DNA of 15,428 nucleotides, from assembly GCA_964561135.1 (NCBI GenBank), contig CAZLOB010000074.1, forward strand, positions 1-15,428, given 5' to 3'. Made by a program: the position numbers and the translations under genes. Positions 6,139 through 13,800 of the stretch are shown here, piece by piece. The notes under the pieces were generated by a model. It was not told the DNA's origin. It made no database searches and was given only the letters and a program-made list of their open reading frames with translations. Every line of letters starts with the position of its first letter. The first letter of the stretch is position 1. This DNA comes from JANXDG01 sp964561135. GTDB taxonomy: Bacteria > Elusimicrobiota > Endomicrobiia > DTEH01.

Positions 6139-7430
6139 TTTTTCTCCCAACGAAGTAAATCTTGTACTTTGGATAAAGTTGAACCTTCTTGTATCTCTTT
6201 TCTTATTCTATTTTCTTTTTCTAAAACATCCATTGAACGGTTTGTTATTTCAACAAGTTTTTCTTTAGGTATAACGATGACACCATCGTCATCACCTACA
6301 ATCCAGTCGCCCGGGAATACTTTTATACCTGAAACAGTTATAGGTACATTAATTTCTCCGAACCCTTTTGGTTCACCAGCTTGTGGTACAATGATACGGC
6401 TAAACACAGGGAAGCCCGTCTTTCTTATTTCAGAGATATCTCTTACTGCACCCCAAACAACTACACCGGCAAGTTTCTTGCCAATAGCAGAATATGTCGC
6501 GAGTTCACCCCATACTGCTGGTGGTACACCACCTGCGTCAATTACTATAACATCGCCTTCGTTTGCAACATCTATTGCTTCTACAGGTTTTGACCAATCC
6601 CCAGGATAAGTCCTTACTGTTATAGCAGGTCCTACAAGTTTTACACCTTCAACAACAGGTTTTATTTCTTCTAAACTTTTGCCACGGTGTAGTGCATCAG
6701 AAATGTTTGCAGTTGAAACTTTAAATAGCACATTTCTTATTTCTTCAATAGTACTTACTCGTTTATACAACTCTGTTTTTATTTTAGTTTTTGTAAGCAT
6801 AGCAGTTTTGATTTGTTTACATGCAGTTTTTGCATCTTGTGCTTTTATAACAGCGCCACCAACAACTATTATATCAGCACCAGCTTCTACCGCGTCAACA
6901 ACATTTTCAGAATTTATTCCTCCAGCAATGGATATTGGTATAGGACAAATTTTTTTTACTTCTTTAACAAAATCAAAATTTATTTTACCTTTCATTTGTT
7001 CATCAATAGGGATATGTAGACCAATATAATTTGGTGAGAACTGCAAAACTTCTTTTACACGTTCAACAAGATTTTTTACTTCAATCATATCAACAATTAT
7101 TTCGCAACCGTAATTTTTGGCAGCTTCAATCGCTTCTTTAATTGTTTCATCATCTGCAACTCCTAACACACCTACGATATGAGCACCTGCTTTTGCAGCC
7201 ATTTCAACTTCAACTCTTCCAACATCCATTGTTTTCATATCAGCAAGGATTTTGATATTAGTTGGCAGTAATTTTTTTATTTCGCTTATTGCACGTACAC
7301 CTTCTGATTTTATAAGTGGTGTGCCAATTTCTATTATATCAACACCAGCATCTATAATTTCGTTAACAATTTTAATAGCACGATGTAAATCTACAAAATC
7401 TAATGCTATCTGTAACAACGGTTTATTCAT
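6135..7430 (-). CDS. Fused 3-hexulose-6-phosphate synthase / RraA-like protein
   Basis: This is a two-domain fusion of 431 residues. Residues 1-210 are an OMP-decarboxylase-superfamily barrel of the HPS type: LQIALD (6-11), IEIGTPLIKSEG (33-44), the diagnostic DxKxxD motif (D64, K66, D69 in ADMKTMD), and the phosphate loops IAGGIN (168-173) and VVGGAV (189-194). HPS condenses formaldehyde with ribulose 5-phosphate, or runs in reverse to make pentose phosphate. Residues 225-410 are RraA-like: SDALHRG (244-250), GPAITVRTYPGD (267-278), and GAVRD (327-331), whose Arg-Asp is the metal/substrate motif of aldolases in this family. The position before GAVRD is Trp rather than the common Asp. The same fusion is known mainly from archaea, annotated as a bifunctional synthase/ribonuclease regulator. 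No 6-phospho-3-hexuloisomerase is encoded nearby. The ATG at 7430 has only a weak Shine-Dalgarno and overlaps the stop of the small ORF upstream. Confidence 0.88.
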   Translation of the reverse strand: MNKPLLQIALDFVDLHRAIKIVNEIIDAGVDIIEIGTPLIKSEGVRAISEIKKLLPTNIKILADMKTMDVGRVEVEMAAKAGAHIVGVLGVADDETIKEAIEAAKNYGCEIIVDMIEVKNLVERVKEVLQFSPNYIGLHIPIDEQMKGKINFDFVKEVKKICPIPISIAGGINSENVVDAVEAGADIIVVGGAVIKAQDAKTACKQIKTAMLTKTKIKTELYKRVSTIEEIRNVLFKVSTANISDALHRGKSLEEIKPVVEGVKLVGPAITVRTYPGDWSKPVEAIDVANEGDVIVIDAGGVPPAVWGELATYSAIGKKLAGVVVWGAVRDISEIRKTGFPVFSRIIVPQAGEPKGFGEINVPITVSGIKVFPGDWIVGDDDGVIVIPKEKLVEITNRSMDVLEKENRIRKEIQEGSTLSKVQDLLRWEKK

Positions 7431-7525
7431 AACACTTTTTTATTTAATTTACATACAAATTTGCTAAAATTGTTAACATTACAATAAAAGTTATCACTGC
7501 GGTTATTATTGTTATTTAAATTCAT
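7427..7525 (-). CDS. Small ORF (32 aa) nested between truB and the HPS-RraA gene
   Basis: A 32-codon ORF fills the gap between truB and the HPS-RraA gene exactly. Its ATG (7523-7525) overlaps the truB stop as ATGA, and its TGA (7427-7429) overlaps the next ATG in the same way. AAGGA at 7533-7537, inside the end of truB, is 7 nt before the ATG and is a better ribosome binding site than that of the following large gene. The peptide starts MNLNNNNNR, is rich in Asn and Lys, has two Cys (15 and 25), no signal peptide or membrane helix, and no recognisable family. The likely job, if any, is to carry ribosomes from truB to the HPS-RraA start; the product may be unimportant. It could also be a chance ORF. 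Confidence 0.4.
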   Translation of the reverse strand: MNLNNNNNRSDNFYCNVNNFSKFVCKLNKKVL

Positions 7526-8187
7526 ATATTTATCCTTATAGATTCATCAATAGTATATTTATCAACCTTTGTTCTGACTAAGGAAGATACTATACCTCCG
7601 AGATTAAGTTGTTGGCCAATATCTTTTACTAGCGAACGTATATACGTTCCTGAAGAACAAAGTATTCTTAATACGAGTTTTGGAAAATTATATTCTATTA
7701 GTTCGATATTATAAATTTTCACTTTCTTAGGTTTAAGCAGTTGTTGAGCCTCGTCATATGATATTTTGCCAAAACGTACTAAATCACAGATACGCCTCCC
7801 TTTAAATTTTACCGCAGAATACACAGGTGGTATTTGTTCGATTTCACCTATAAAGTTTGATAAAACTTTTTTTATTTCTTCAACGGTAGGTATTCGTGAT
7901 ATATTTACTTCAGAAACTTTGCCTGTTATATCGTATGTATCAGAAGTTTTATCAAGTAAAATCTCTACAACATATTCTTTTTTTGAATTTTTAAGAATAT
8001 CAGTTAACTTTTTAGTAAAATTTCGTCCTACTGCAACAACTACAACTCCTTCACCAATAGGATCAAGTGAGCCTCCATGGCCAACTTTACATTTTCTACC
8101 AATCTGTTGTTTTATATATTCTACAATTTTGTATGTTGTAATTCCTTTTGGTTTGTATATATTGTATATTCCTTCTTTAAACTCCAT
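7522..8187 (-). CDS. truB: tRNA pseudouridine-55 synthase TruB (short form)
   Basis: TruB makes pseudouridine 55 in the T-loop of tRNA. The catalytic motif GHGGSLDP is at residues 36-43 with D42 as nucleophile. The other family blocks are present in order: NIYKPKGITTYK (9-20), YDITGK (85-90), PPVYSAVKFKGRR and LRILCSSGTYIRSLVKDIG. At 221 residues it stops soon after the catalytic domain, so the C-terminal PUA-type RNA-binding domain of many TruB proteins is missing. The ATG at 8185-8187 has no Shine-Dalgarno, but promoter-like elements lie so close that a leaderless message is possible. It is the first gene of the cluster that runs on to the nitroreductase; the common partners rbfA and ribF are not nearby. 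Confidence 0.93.
   Translation of the reverse strand: MEFKEGIYNIYKPKGITTYKIVEYIKQQIGRKCKVGHGGSLDPIGEGVVVVAVGRNFTKKLTDILKNSKKEYVVEILLDKTSDTYDITGKVSEVNISRIPTVEEIKKVLSNFIGEIEQIPPVYSAVKFKGRRICDLVRFGKISYDEAQQLLKPKKVKIYNIELIEYNFPKLVLRILCSSGTYIRSLVKDIGQQLNLGGIVSSLVRTKVDKYTIDESIRINI
7533..7537 (-). promoter_or_regulatory. Shine-Dalgarno for the 32-codon ORF
   Basis: AAGGA on the minus strand, 7 nt upstream of the ATG at 7525 and inside the last codons of truB. Spacing is optimal and supports active initiation there. Confidence 0.5.
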
Positions 8188-8193
8188 AAAGTT

Positions 8194-8222
8194 TTTATAG
8201 TATAAAAAAACTTGATTTTCAA
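8194..8222 (-). promoter_or_regulatory. Possible promoter giving a leaderless truB transcript
   Basis: The minus strand has TTGAAA (8217-8222), a 17-bp spacer, and TATAAA (8194-8199). The expected start point, about 7 nt further on, falls at the A of the truB ATG, which itself lacks a Shine-Dalgarno. Such matches arise by chance in AT-rich DNA, so this is tentative. Confidence 0.4.
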
Positions 8223-8227
8223 TACTG

Positions 8228-8608
8228 TTATCTTATTACAACAAGCACACCTTTACCTATAATTTGTTGTTCATCAGCAGTAAGTATAAAAATATACAGG
8301 CCTGGTAACAGTTTTTCTTTACCAAAGATTTCACCCAAATAACATTTATAAACATATTCATCACCTTCGGAATACTCATTTGTTGAACCATGAGTAATTG
8401 TCTCAAACAGATTAACATTGTTAACATCGTAGATTTTTAATTTTATCTTTTTACCTTCATCGTTTTTATATCTGATGAACAGAATTTCGTTTTGTCCATC
8501 ATTGTTTAAACTCAAGATTTTTGGATAATATTTTGTCAAAGATACTTCTGAAAACAATGTTGGTAAAACAAAAAATATAGTTGATACAACTAAAAATCTC
8601 TTTCTCAT
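8228..8608 (-). CDS. Small secreted protein with FlgD-like Ig domain
   Basis: The 126-residue product starts with a signal peptide: basic MRKR, a hydrophobic core to about residue 18, and likely cleavage near FSEVS. The rest is a single FlgD Ig-like beta-sandwich. It has an Asn/Asp loop LNNDGQNE (34-41), the strand IKLKIYDVNNVNLFETI (54-70), and the closing LLPGLYIFILTADEQQ (99-114), which matches the usual pGvYiy motif, then a final basic strand. The same fold ends the 1262-residue protein encoded at 10855. In other genomes such domains act as the C-terminal part of exported cell-surface proteins; here the domain stands alone, so it may be an accessory subunit. The ATG is preceded by GGGAGGG (8614-8620), a strong Shine-Dalgarno. 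It ends just before the truB promoter. Confidence 0.65.
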   Translation of the reverse strand: MRKRFLVVSTIFFVLPTLFSEVSLTKYYPKILSLNNDGQNEILFIRYKNDEGKKIKLKIYDVNNVNLFETITHGSTNEYSEGDEYVYKCYLGEIFGKEKLLPGLYIFILTADEQQIIGKGVLVVIR

Positions 8609-8665
8609 TTTTACCCTCCCTTCCTATCTACAATTTGTTAAAAATGTAAACAATATAGGACAAAC

Positions 8666-8696
8666 TTTTAGGTTTGGCATAAAGCAAGACCTAAAA
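8666..8696 (-). repeat. Short hairpin upstream of the small FlgD-Ig gene
   Basis: Perfect 8-bp arms (TTTTAGGT at 8666-8673 and ACCTAAAA at 8689-8696) enclose 15 nt. It sits about 60 bp upstream of the gene starting at 8608, in its presumed leader or promoter region. No T-run follows on the minus strand, so it is not an obvious terminator. It may be a regulatory stem or chance. Confidence 0.3.
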
Positions 8697-8718
8697 CCTT
8701 GACTTACATTACTTCCTG

Positions 8719-8746
8719 CTTACCACCTTATCACTTTTTCACTTTC
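8719..8746 (-). repeat. Degenerate AAGT-type purine-rich repeat, copy 1
   Basis: Read on the minus strand this stretch is a run of AAAGTG/AAGTGA-like units followed by TAAGGTGG. A similar stretch occurs at 10481-10510, with GTTAAAAGTTT-type units and the same TAAGGTGG ending. Both lie upstream of a surface-protein gene. The similarity is visible by eye but imperfect. Confidence 0.35.
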
Positions 8747-8749
8747 ATA

Positions 8750-8778
8750 TTGCAAGAATGAAGGCTCCTTGCCTTACA
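8750..8778. repeat. Degenerate relative of the GCAAGG palindrome at 15100
   Basis: The sequence begins TTGCAAG and ends CCTTGCCTTACA, the same ends as the palindrome and flank at 15098-15123 (TTGCAAG to CCTTGCCCTACA), but the middle is expanded and the arms pair only over GCAAG/CTTGC. It is probably a worn copy of the same dispersed element. Confidence 0.4.
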
Positions 8779-8817
8779 AACTTTTTCATCTACAAAACTA
8801 TACACTATTAACTATTA

Positions 8818-8872
8818 CAGGGTGGCACAAAGAAAGCTTTTCCCCGTAGAGGTAGACCCCTGTGCCACCCTG
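8818..8872 (+). repeat. Composite inverted repeat, copy A (arm type I)
   Basis: Perfect 12-bp arms, CAGGGTGGCACA (8818-8829) and TGTGCCACCCTG (8861-8872), enclose a 31-nt loop. The loop ends with the core CCCCGTAGAGGTAGACCCC (8842-8860), which contains a direct repeat GTAGA-G-GTAGA. It lies 9 bp beyond the stop codon of the PorV-like gene, so its transcript could fold as a 3' hairpin, although no T-run follows. Copy E at 14662 has identical arms. Confidence 0.85.
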
Positions 8873-8881
8873 TTTAAAATA

Positions 8882-10399
8882 TTACTTTAATTTTTGTAAC
8901 TCTTCATCAACCCATTTTAGGTCAAGACCATATCCTTCATATTTTTTCTTTATCCGTCCAAGTAGGGCTTTAAGTTCGCTTGCAGGCGTCCCCGCTGATT
9001 TTAGTTTGTAATAATAATTTTTGCTCATCTGTAATTCATCATTAGCAGCCTTTTGTTGTTTCAATAAAGAATTCAATTCTTTCTGTGCAGAAGAAACATC
9101 AGTTTTATCTTTAAACTGTTTTATTATTGTCTCAACAGTTTTGATTCGTTCAACTAAAGGTAATGTTTCTTTTCTATCTAGGTATCTATTAAACATATCT
9201 TCATATTGTTGTTTAGGTGTCAACTTTTTCTTTTCTTCAGGTATTGTAGGTGTTGGTTTGGGAGCAACCTTTTCAGGTTTAACTTCAGATTTTTTAGGTT
9301 TTTCTTCCATAGGTAGCGGTTTTTTCAACAATTCATCAATCTTTTTCTTTAGTTGCTCAATTTCTTCATCTTTTTGTTTCAACTGTTTTTCAAGACTATC
9401 AATCTTTGCGTAAAGAACAGATGTATCTTCAGGAAGTTTAACAACAGGACCAAACTTGTAAGAAACAGATATTGTATGGTTACCAAAAGTATCAATACCT
9501 GATAACGGAAAATTAAACGCGTACGAAACATTGAACCCGTCAAAAACATATTCCACACCTGCTGACGGTTCAACTAGCGATACAGTTTTGTTTGAATAGT
9601 TTCTTATTGTAAGTTTAACAGAACTGTACAACCTAAGTTTGTCTTTAAACATTTTATATTGTATCCCAAAAGATGTGAGAATATCAGACGATTTAACCCC
9701 AAAATCTAAATTTAGTCCATATTTAGGGTTAATGTTTGTGATACCCAAAACAATCTTTGTAGGTACTACTACATCAGGATTATCAAATAATGAAATATTA
9801 GGTTGGTTAATATCTTTTATTTGCAAACCTAAAGCATAATTTTGTGCAAGTTGGTAAACAAACCCTAGGTCTATACCAAAAGATAGTTTTGAACTACTTT
9901 TTTCTAAAGCAGAATCTGTCCCATCTTTTACTAATCCATTACTCTCATATACACTCTCAGGTTTACCATAAGAAAGATAATATATTTTAGGACGAATACC
10001 TAAAGATAACCGTGGCAAGATTATTTTTTGTTTGCTATAAACAAAAGCAAAAGTGTTTTCTGAATACAAATTCGCAGCGGAAAGGTTCGTCCAATAGAAA
10101 CCAAAACTACCAACTTTTTTTGTTGGTAAGATATATCCTAAAAACGCTCTCCCTATATTATCAGTGATGCCAAGCATCATACCTGTGTATTCAGCAGCGA
10201 TTTGTTGTTGAGTAACAAACTCAGCAGATGCCGGGTTATAATATACAGAATACACATCATCTGACACTGACACTTGCCCACCTAACGCAATATATTTCGC
10301 TCCTACCGGAAGACCTGTGGTTGTACAAAATACTAAAGGTGTGATCAAAGTAAAAATGTAAATTATTGTTAAGTTTTTAACAAATCCTAAGTGTTTCAT
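8882..10399 (-). CDS. PorV/UPF0164-like outer-membrane barrel with periplasmic-type tail
   Basis: The 505-residue protein has an N-terminal signal peptide (about 1-25, ending LVFC). An outer-membrane beta-barrel region follows (30-320). It opens with GAKYIALGGQVSVSDDVYSV and YYNPAS (33-58), the typical start of PorV/PorQ and UPF0164 barrels, and continues as alternating amphipathic strands ending SVSYKFG. After the barrel come a coiled coil (330-360, heptad-rich LEKQLKQKDEEIEQLKKK), a Pro/Lys/Glu-rich linker (361-395) and a helical Lys/Glu-rich domain (396-505). PorV proteins shuttle or hold type IX secretion cargo at the outer membrane in Bacteroidota; here the assignment is by family resemblance. 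Two neighbouring genes encode secreted FlgD-Ig proteins that could be cargo. The start has a strong AAGGAGGG (10407-10414). The gene is flanked on both sides by composite inverted repeats. Confidence 0.65.
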   Translation of the reverse strand: MKHLGFVKNLTIIYIFTLITPLVFCTTTGLPVGAKYIALGGQVSVSDDVYSVYYNPASAEFVTQQQIAAEYTGMMLGITDNIGRAFLGYILPTKKVGSFGFYWTNLSAANLYSENTFAFVYSKQKIILPRLSLGIRPKIYYLSYGKPESVYESNGLVKDGTDSALEKSSSKLSFGIDLGFVYQLAQNYALGLQIKDINQPNISLFDNPDVVVPTKIVLGITNINPKYGLNLDFGVKSSDILTSFGIQYKMFKDKLRLYSSVKLTIRNYSNKTVSLVEPSAGVEYVFDGFNVSYAFNFPLSGIDTFGNHTISVSYKFGPVVKLPEDTSVLYAKIDSLEKQLKQKDEEIEQLKKKIDELLKKPLPMEEKPKKSEVKPEKVAPKPTPTIPEEKKKLTPKQQYEDMFNRYLDRKETLPLVERIKTVETIIKQFKDKTDVSSAQKELNSLLKQQKAANDELQMSKNYYYKLKSAGTPASELKALLGRIKKKYEGYGLDLKWVDEELQKLK

Positions 10400-10576
10400 C
10401 TTTTAACCCTCCTTAGATTTTCTGTTATTTAGAAATATAAATACATCATTTATTTTATGTCTCCTATTCCTCTTTCAATTTCCCACCTTAAACTTTTAAC
10501 CTTTAACTTTAGACCTTCTCTCCATTTTATCCCCTACTACCCGCTATCACCTACCTACTTTCAAAACTTTGTAATT
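10400..10576 (-). repeat. Gene-free leader of the PorV-like gene with AAGT-type repeat, copy 2
   Basis: This is the first part of a 455-bp gap. Apart from the ribosome binding site, the minus strand is markedly purine-rich. At 10481-10510 it has repeated GTTAAAG/GTTAAAAG units next to TAAGGTGG, resembling the stretch at 8719-8746. No gene or clear promoter is seen; a TTGAAA/TAAAAT pair near 10460 has too short a spacer (15 bp) to be convincing. Confidence 0.35.
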
Positions 10577-10655
10577 CCCAGCAGGGGCAAACAAAAAAGT
10601 ATCTTCCCCGTAGAGGTAGACCCCCCTTTAATATCTCTGTTTATCCCCTGCTGGG
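10577..10655 (+). repeat. Composite inverted repeat, copy B (arm type III)
   Basis: Arms CCCAGCAGGGG (10577-10587) and CCCCTGCTGGG (10645-10655) are perfect over 11 bp and unrelated to those of the other copies. The loop nevertheless carries a perfect CCCCGTAGAGGTAGACCCC core (10606-10624). The TGTGCC that usually follows the core is missing. At 79 bp it is the longest element. Confidence 0.8.
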
Positions 10656-10678
10656 TAATTTTCATATTTTTCAAATCC

Positions 10679-10743
10679 CAGGGTGCACAGAGAAGATATT
10701 TCTTTTCCCCCGTAGAGGTAGTATTGAACTCCTGTGCCACCCC
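10679..10743 (+). repeat. Composite inverted repeat, copy C (damaged arm type I)
   Basis: The left arm CAGGGTGCACA (10679-10689) lacks one G of the type I arm; the right arm is TGTGCCACCCC (10733-10743). The core keeps its first 14 bases (CCCCGTAGAGGTAG, 10708-10721) but its GACCCC end is replaced by about a dozen other bases before CCTGTGCC resumes. It reads as a partly decayed copy. Confidence 0.75.
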
Positions 10744-10762
10744 AAAAAGTTATAAAGAACAA

Positions 10763-10822
10763 CTGCCACAGGAAGTACCCCCGCAGAGGTAGACCCCCAT
10801 GCCATATATCTTCCTGTGGCAG
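10763..10822 (+). repeat. Composite inverted repeat, copy D (arm type II)
   Basis: Perfect 13-bp arms, CTGCCACAGGAAG (10763-10775) and CTTCCTGTGGCAG (10810-10822), enclose the core with one change (CCCCGCAGAGGTAGACCCC, 10779-10797). The right arm ends 32 bp beyond the stop codon of the fibronectin-III gene. Copy F at 14742 shares this arm type. Confidence 0.85.
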
Positions 10823-10854
10823 AACAATTTTTGACCAAACTTTCCATAAAATTT

Positions 10855-13800
10855 TTACCTCGCTACAATTATACTACCTTTGTATTTTTTACCCTCACAC
10901 TCAACTTGATAAATATATACACCTGGTATTACATACTTACCACTAAAATCTTTACCGTCCCAGTAAATGTAGCTTCCAATTGTGGAAGAATCATCTTTTG
11001 TTGTAGTTTCCCATACAAGCACTAAGTTAACATCATAAATTCTTATTTTTACTTCAGAACCTTTTGGATTATTAAACACGAAGAATACAACATCGTTTTC
11101 GTTAGGCGAAGTGTCAGGTGTTATAACTTTAGGTTTTGCTTCTATGAAGTTAAACTCGTCAGTTGTTTCAATATTCCTAAGTTGTACTTTTGACAAGATC
11201 TTACTTTTGTAATAGACAACTTGTTTTTCTTTATCCACATAAGTTGTTGCACGGACAAATTCTTTACCATCAAACACATAGAATGCAACTTTTGTCCCAA
11301 CTTTGTTCTCATCAATTTCAAACACTTTGTTTGAAACAACAAATTTTGCTTTGTTATTTTCAACTTTGTATTTAACACCTATGATATTTTCTAAAGTAAA
11401 TTCTGTAAAGTCATTATATACAATCTTCTTTTGTTCTTCATTCAACAAACCAAAGTTTACTGAATATACCTTTATAATCTTCCCTTTTGCTTCAGAAGGA
11501 TAGTCAATAACAGTATGGTAATATGGTGTTGATACAACTTGTTTAGCATTTTCTTTCGGTAATTTAACATAGACATCGTTCTCATAAACATAGTAGTTTA
11601 ATTTGTGATCAACAATTAACGAACTGTTTTTGTTCCCAGTAATATCATAAGAGACAACTTTGTAGAACCCTTCTTTGAGTTCAACTTCTGCAGAATTAAT
11701 GTTTGGAGATAAAGATATTAATTCTTGCCATTCTTCGTTATCATTTGTAAGGTCAAATTTATACATAATCTTATATTTATACAGTTCAAAAGTTGTAGGT
11801 TTTGCAGGACCAAGATTGTTTATCCCGACGAACTTTTCAATTTCTTTTGTTGTAATTTTATAATGATGAGCAACTTTTTGCCATTGTAAGGCAAGTTTAT
11901 TCTCTTTAATTTCTACTTTAATTGAGACAGGGTATAACGGTATTGTATCATCAGGTGGTAGTATTACAAACCATGTTATTGTTGATACAGCAACATTTCT
12001 TGACCAGTCATAAACTTTACATCTTATATAATAAGTTGTCCCAACATCAAGTTTGCTAAACAACAGTTCTTTCTCTAAATTTGCTCTTAAAGGTTTGATT
12101 ATAGAAGAAGATACAATATTAACAAATTTTTCATTATCTGAAATTTCAACAACTGCTTCATCAATATCTTTCTCAGGACCAACCCTTGCGCTAATTTTTA
12201 CTTTAACACCTTCCTCAGGATCAATTGATACAGTATAAGTTGAAATATTTAATTTTGCAGCTTGTGGTGGGACAAGATCTTTCCAAGTGAAAACAGATAA
12301 AACTGTTGAAGTAGATTTGTTTCCAACAGGATCAACCGAATGTATCGTAACATAATAAGTTGTATGTTGTTCTAAATTAAGCAGTTCAACTGATGTAGTT
12401 TCTTTATCAACAACATAATGTATTGCAGATTGATCTTCATACGGTATCTCACTACTTGATGATGCATATATCTCATATCCAACAAGATCAAAATTTCTAT
12501 ATTTTTGTTCATCAGGTTTTATGAAATTTATCTTTACATATGAACCATATGGTTGTGATTCAGGTTTCGCATCAGTAATAAGAGATATATTTGATGGTAC
12601 CTCAGGCGCAAGAATGTCTTTATCAATATAAATTGGTCCATAGAAAGCATCATAAGAAAATCTGTTTGTGACATCATAAGAGACAAGTGTGAAATAATAA
12701 GATGTTCTTGGATAAAGTTGTTTCAATAATATATCATATTGAGCTTTAGGCAAGTTGTTGTCTGTTAGAATATAATTTTCTTTTACAAAACCTTTAGTAG
12801 AATAATATATTCTTATTTCTTTTAAATCACGGTCGTCTGAGTTTCTAAGGGAAAGTTTTACATAAGAACCAATTGTTTCATCTGTTGAAGCTAATACTTC
12901 GTATGACAACAATTTTGGCGGTACTGGCGCATACGGGTCATACGGTGTGTATACTGTTATTGTAGAAGTTGATTTATTATTTCCGCCGTCAGCTGTTATT
13001 ACACTTATGAAATATGTTGTGTAAGGTATTAAACCTGTAAGAACAAAATTTTGTGTAGTATTTGGTAATAGTACTAAAGATGTATCAGTATTAAAGGAAG
13101 TTGTAGAATATAAGATTTCAATCCTACCGTCAATATAAAAATCTTTGTTTTGGTAAAGTTCTTTATCAGGTAATACCCAACTAAGTGAAATATAAACACC
13201 CTTATCGTCTGAAGCGTCAGCAAAACCTGTAAGCATAGAAACTTTATCTGGTGCAATTAAATCATACTCAGTATATGTTTTTGCGATAACATCCGCAGTC
13301 CAAGGTCGTGAACCTGCTAAGTTGTATGAAAGTAAAACATAGTAATACCAATGTCTAGGTAAAAGTTGGATATGATGTGTCTCAACCAGCTGGTTAGGTG
13401 TAGTTGTGAGTTTAACAAAATAATTTTCTTTTATTGTATAGTTTGTAGTTGAATAATAAATTTTTACACCGTCAATTGGTATATCTTCATCTTTTGGATT
13501 GATCCAACTAAGGACTGCATACGAACCTATATTAGGATCAACTGAAGCTGAAGAATAAACAACAATGTTTCTTACATAATCCGGTGCAACAAGTCCATAC
13601 CCTGCTAAGTTTGACCTTAAGGACCAGTTTTTCTTGTTGTTCCATTCATCTGATGTCCATAACAAGAAGTAATATCCAATAGCAGTTGTTCCTTCTTGTA
13701 AAAGTAAGCCGGTAACCCTAAACTCTTGTGGCACAAAACATAATGTAGATGTGTCAATATAAATTATCTCTGCTGAAGGCCATTTGGTAGATATATCTTC

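Noticed and set aside
6139..6200. A SAM or cobalamin riboswitch controlling the MetE-like gene
   Set aside because: The gene overlaps the preceding coding sequence by 4 bp, leaving no leader in which such an element could fit.
6169..6609. A 146-codon plus-strand reading frame opposite the RraA-like domain
   Set aside because: The minus-strand frame has conserved motifs throughout; the plus-strand peptide is Ser/Pro/Thr-rich and typical of a shadow frame.
6135..7430. A complete ribulose-monophosphate formaldehyde pathway
   Set aside because: Only the HPS half is encoded; no 6-phospho-3-hexuloisomerase occurs in the window, and the second domain is RraA-like.
8818..8872. Rho-independent terminator of the PorV-like gene
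   Set aside because: The hairpin is well placed after the stop codon, but no T-run follows on the minus strand and the loop is 31 nt long. It may still affect mRNA stability, but it is better described as a member of the repeat family.
9021..9413. A 130-codon plus-strand reading frame opposite the PorV-like gene
   Set aside because: It is antisense to the Lys/Glu-rich coiled-coil and tail region; its Ser/Phe-rich composition is what that complement produces, and it has no ribosome site or family features.
10577..10822. Regularly recurring core could suggest a CRISPR array
   Set aside because: Core spacing is irregular (about 102 and 71 bp here, 68 and 45 bp at 14690-14803), each copy has its own flanking inverted arms, one copy is inverted, and no cas genes are present.
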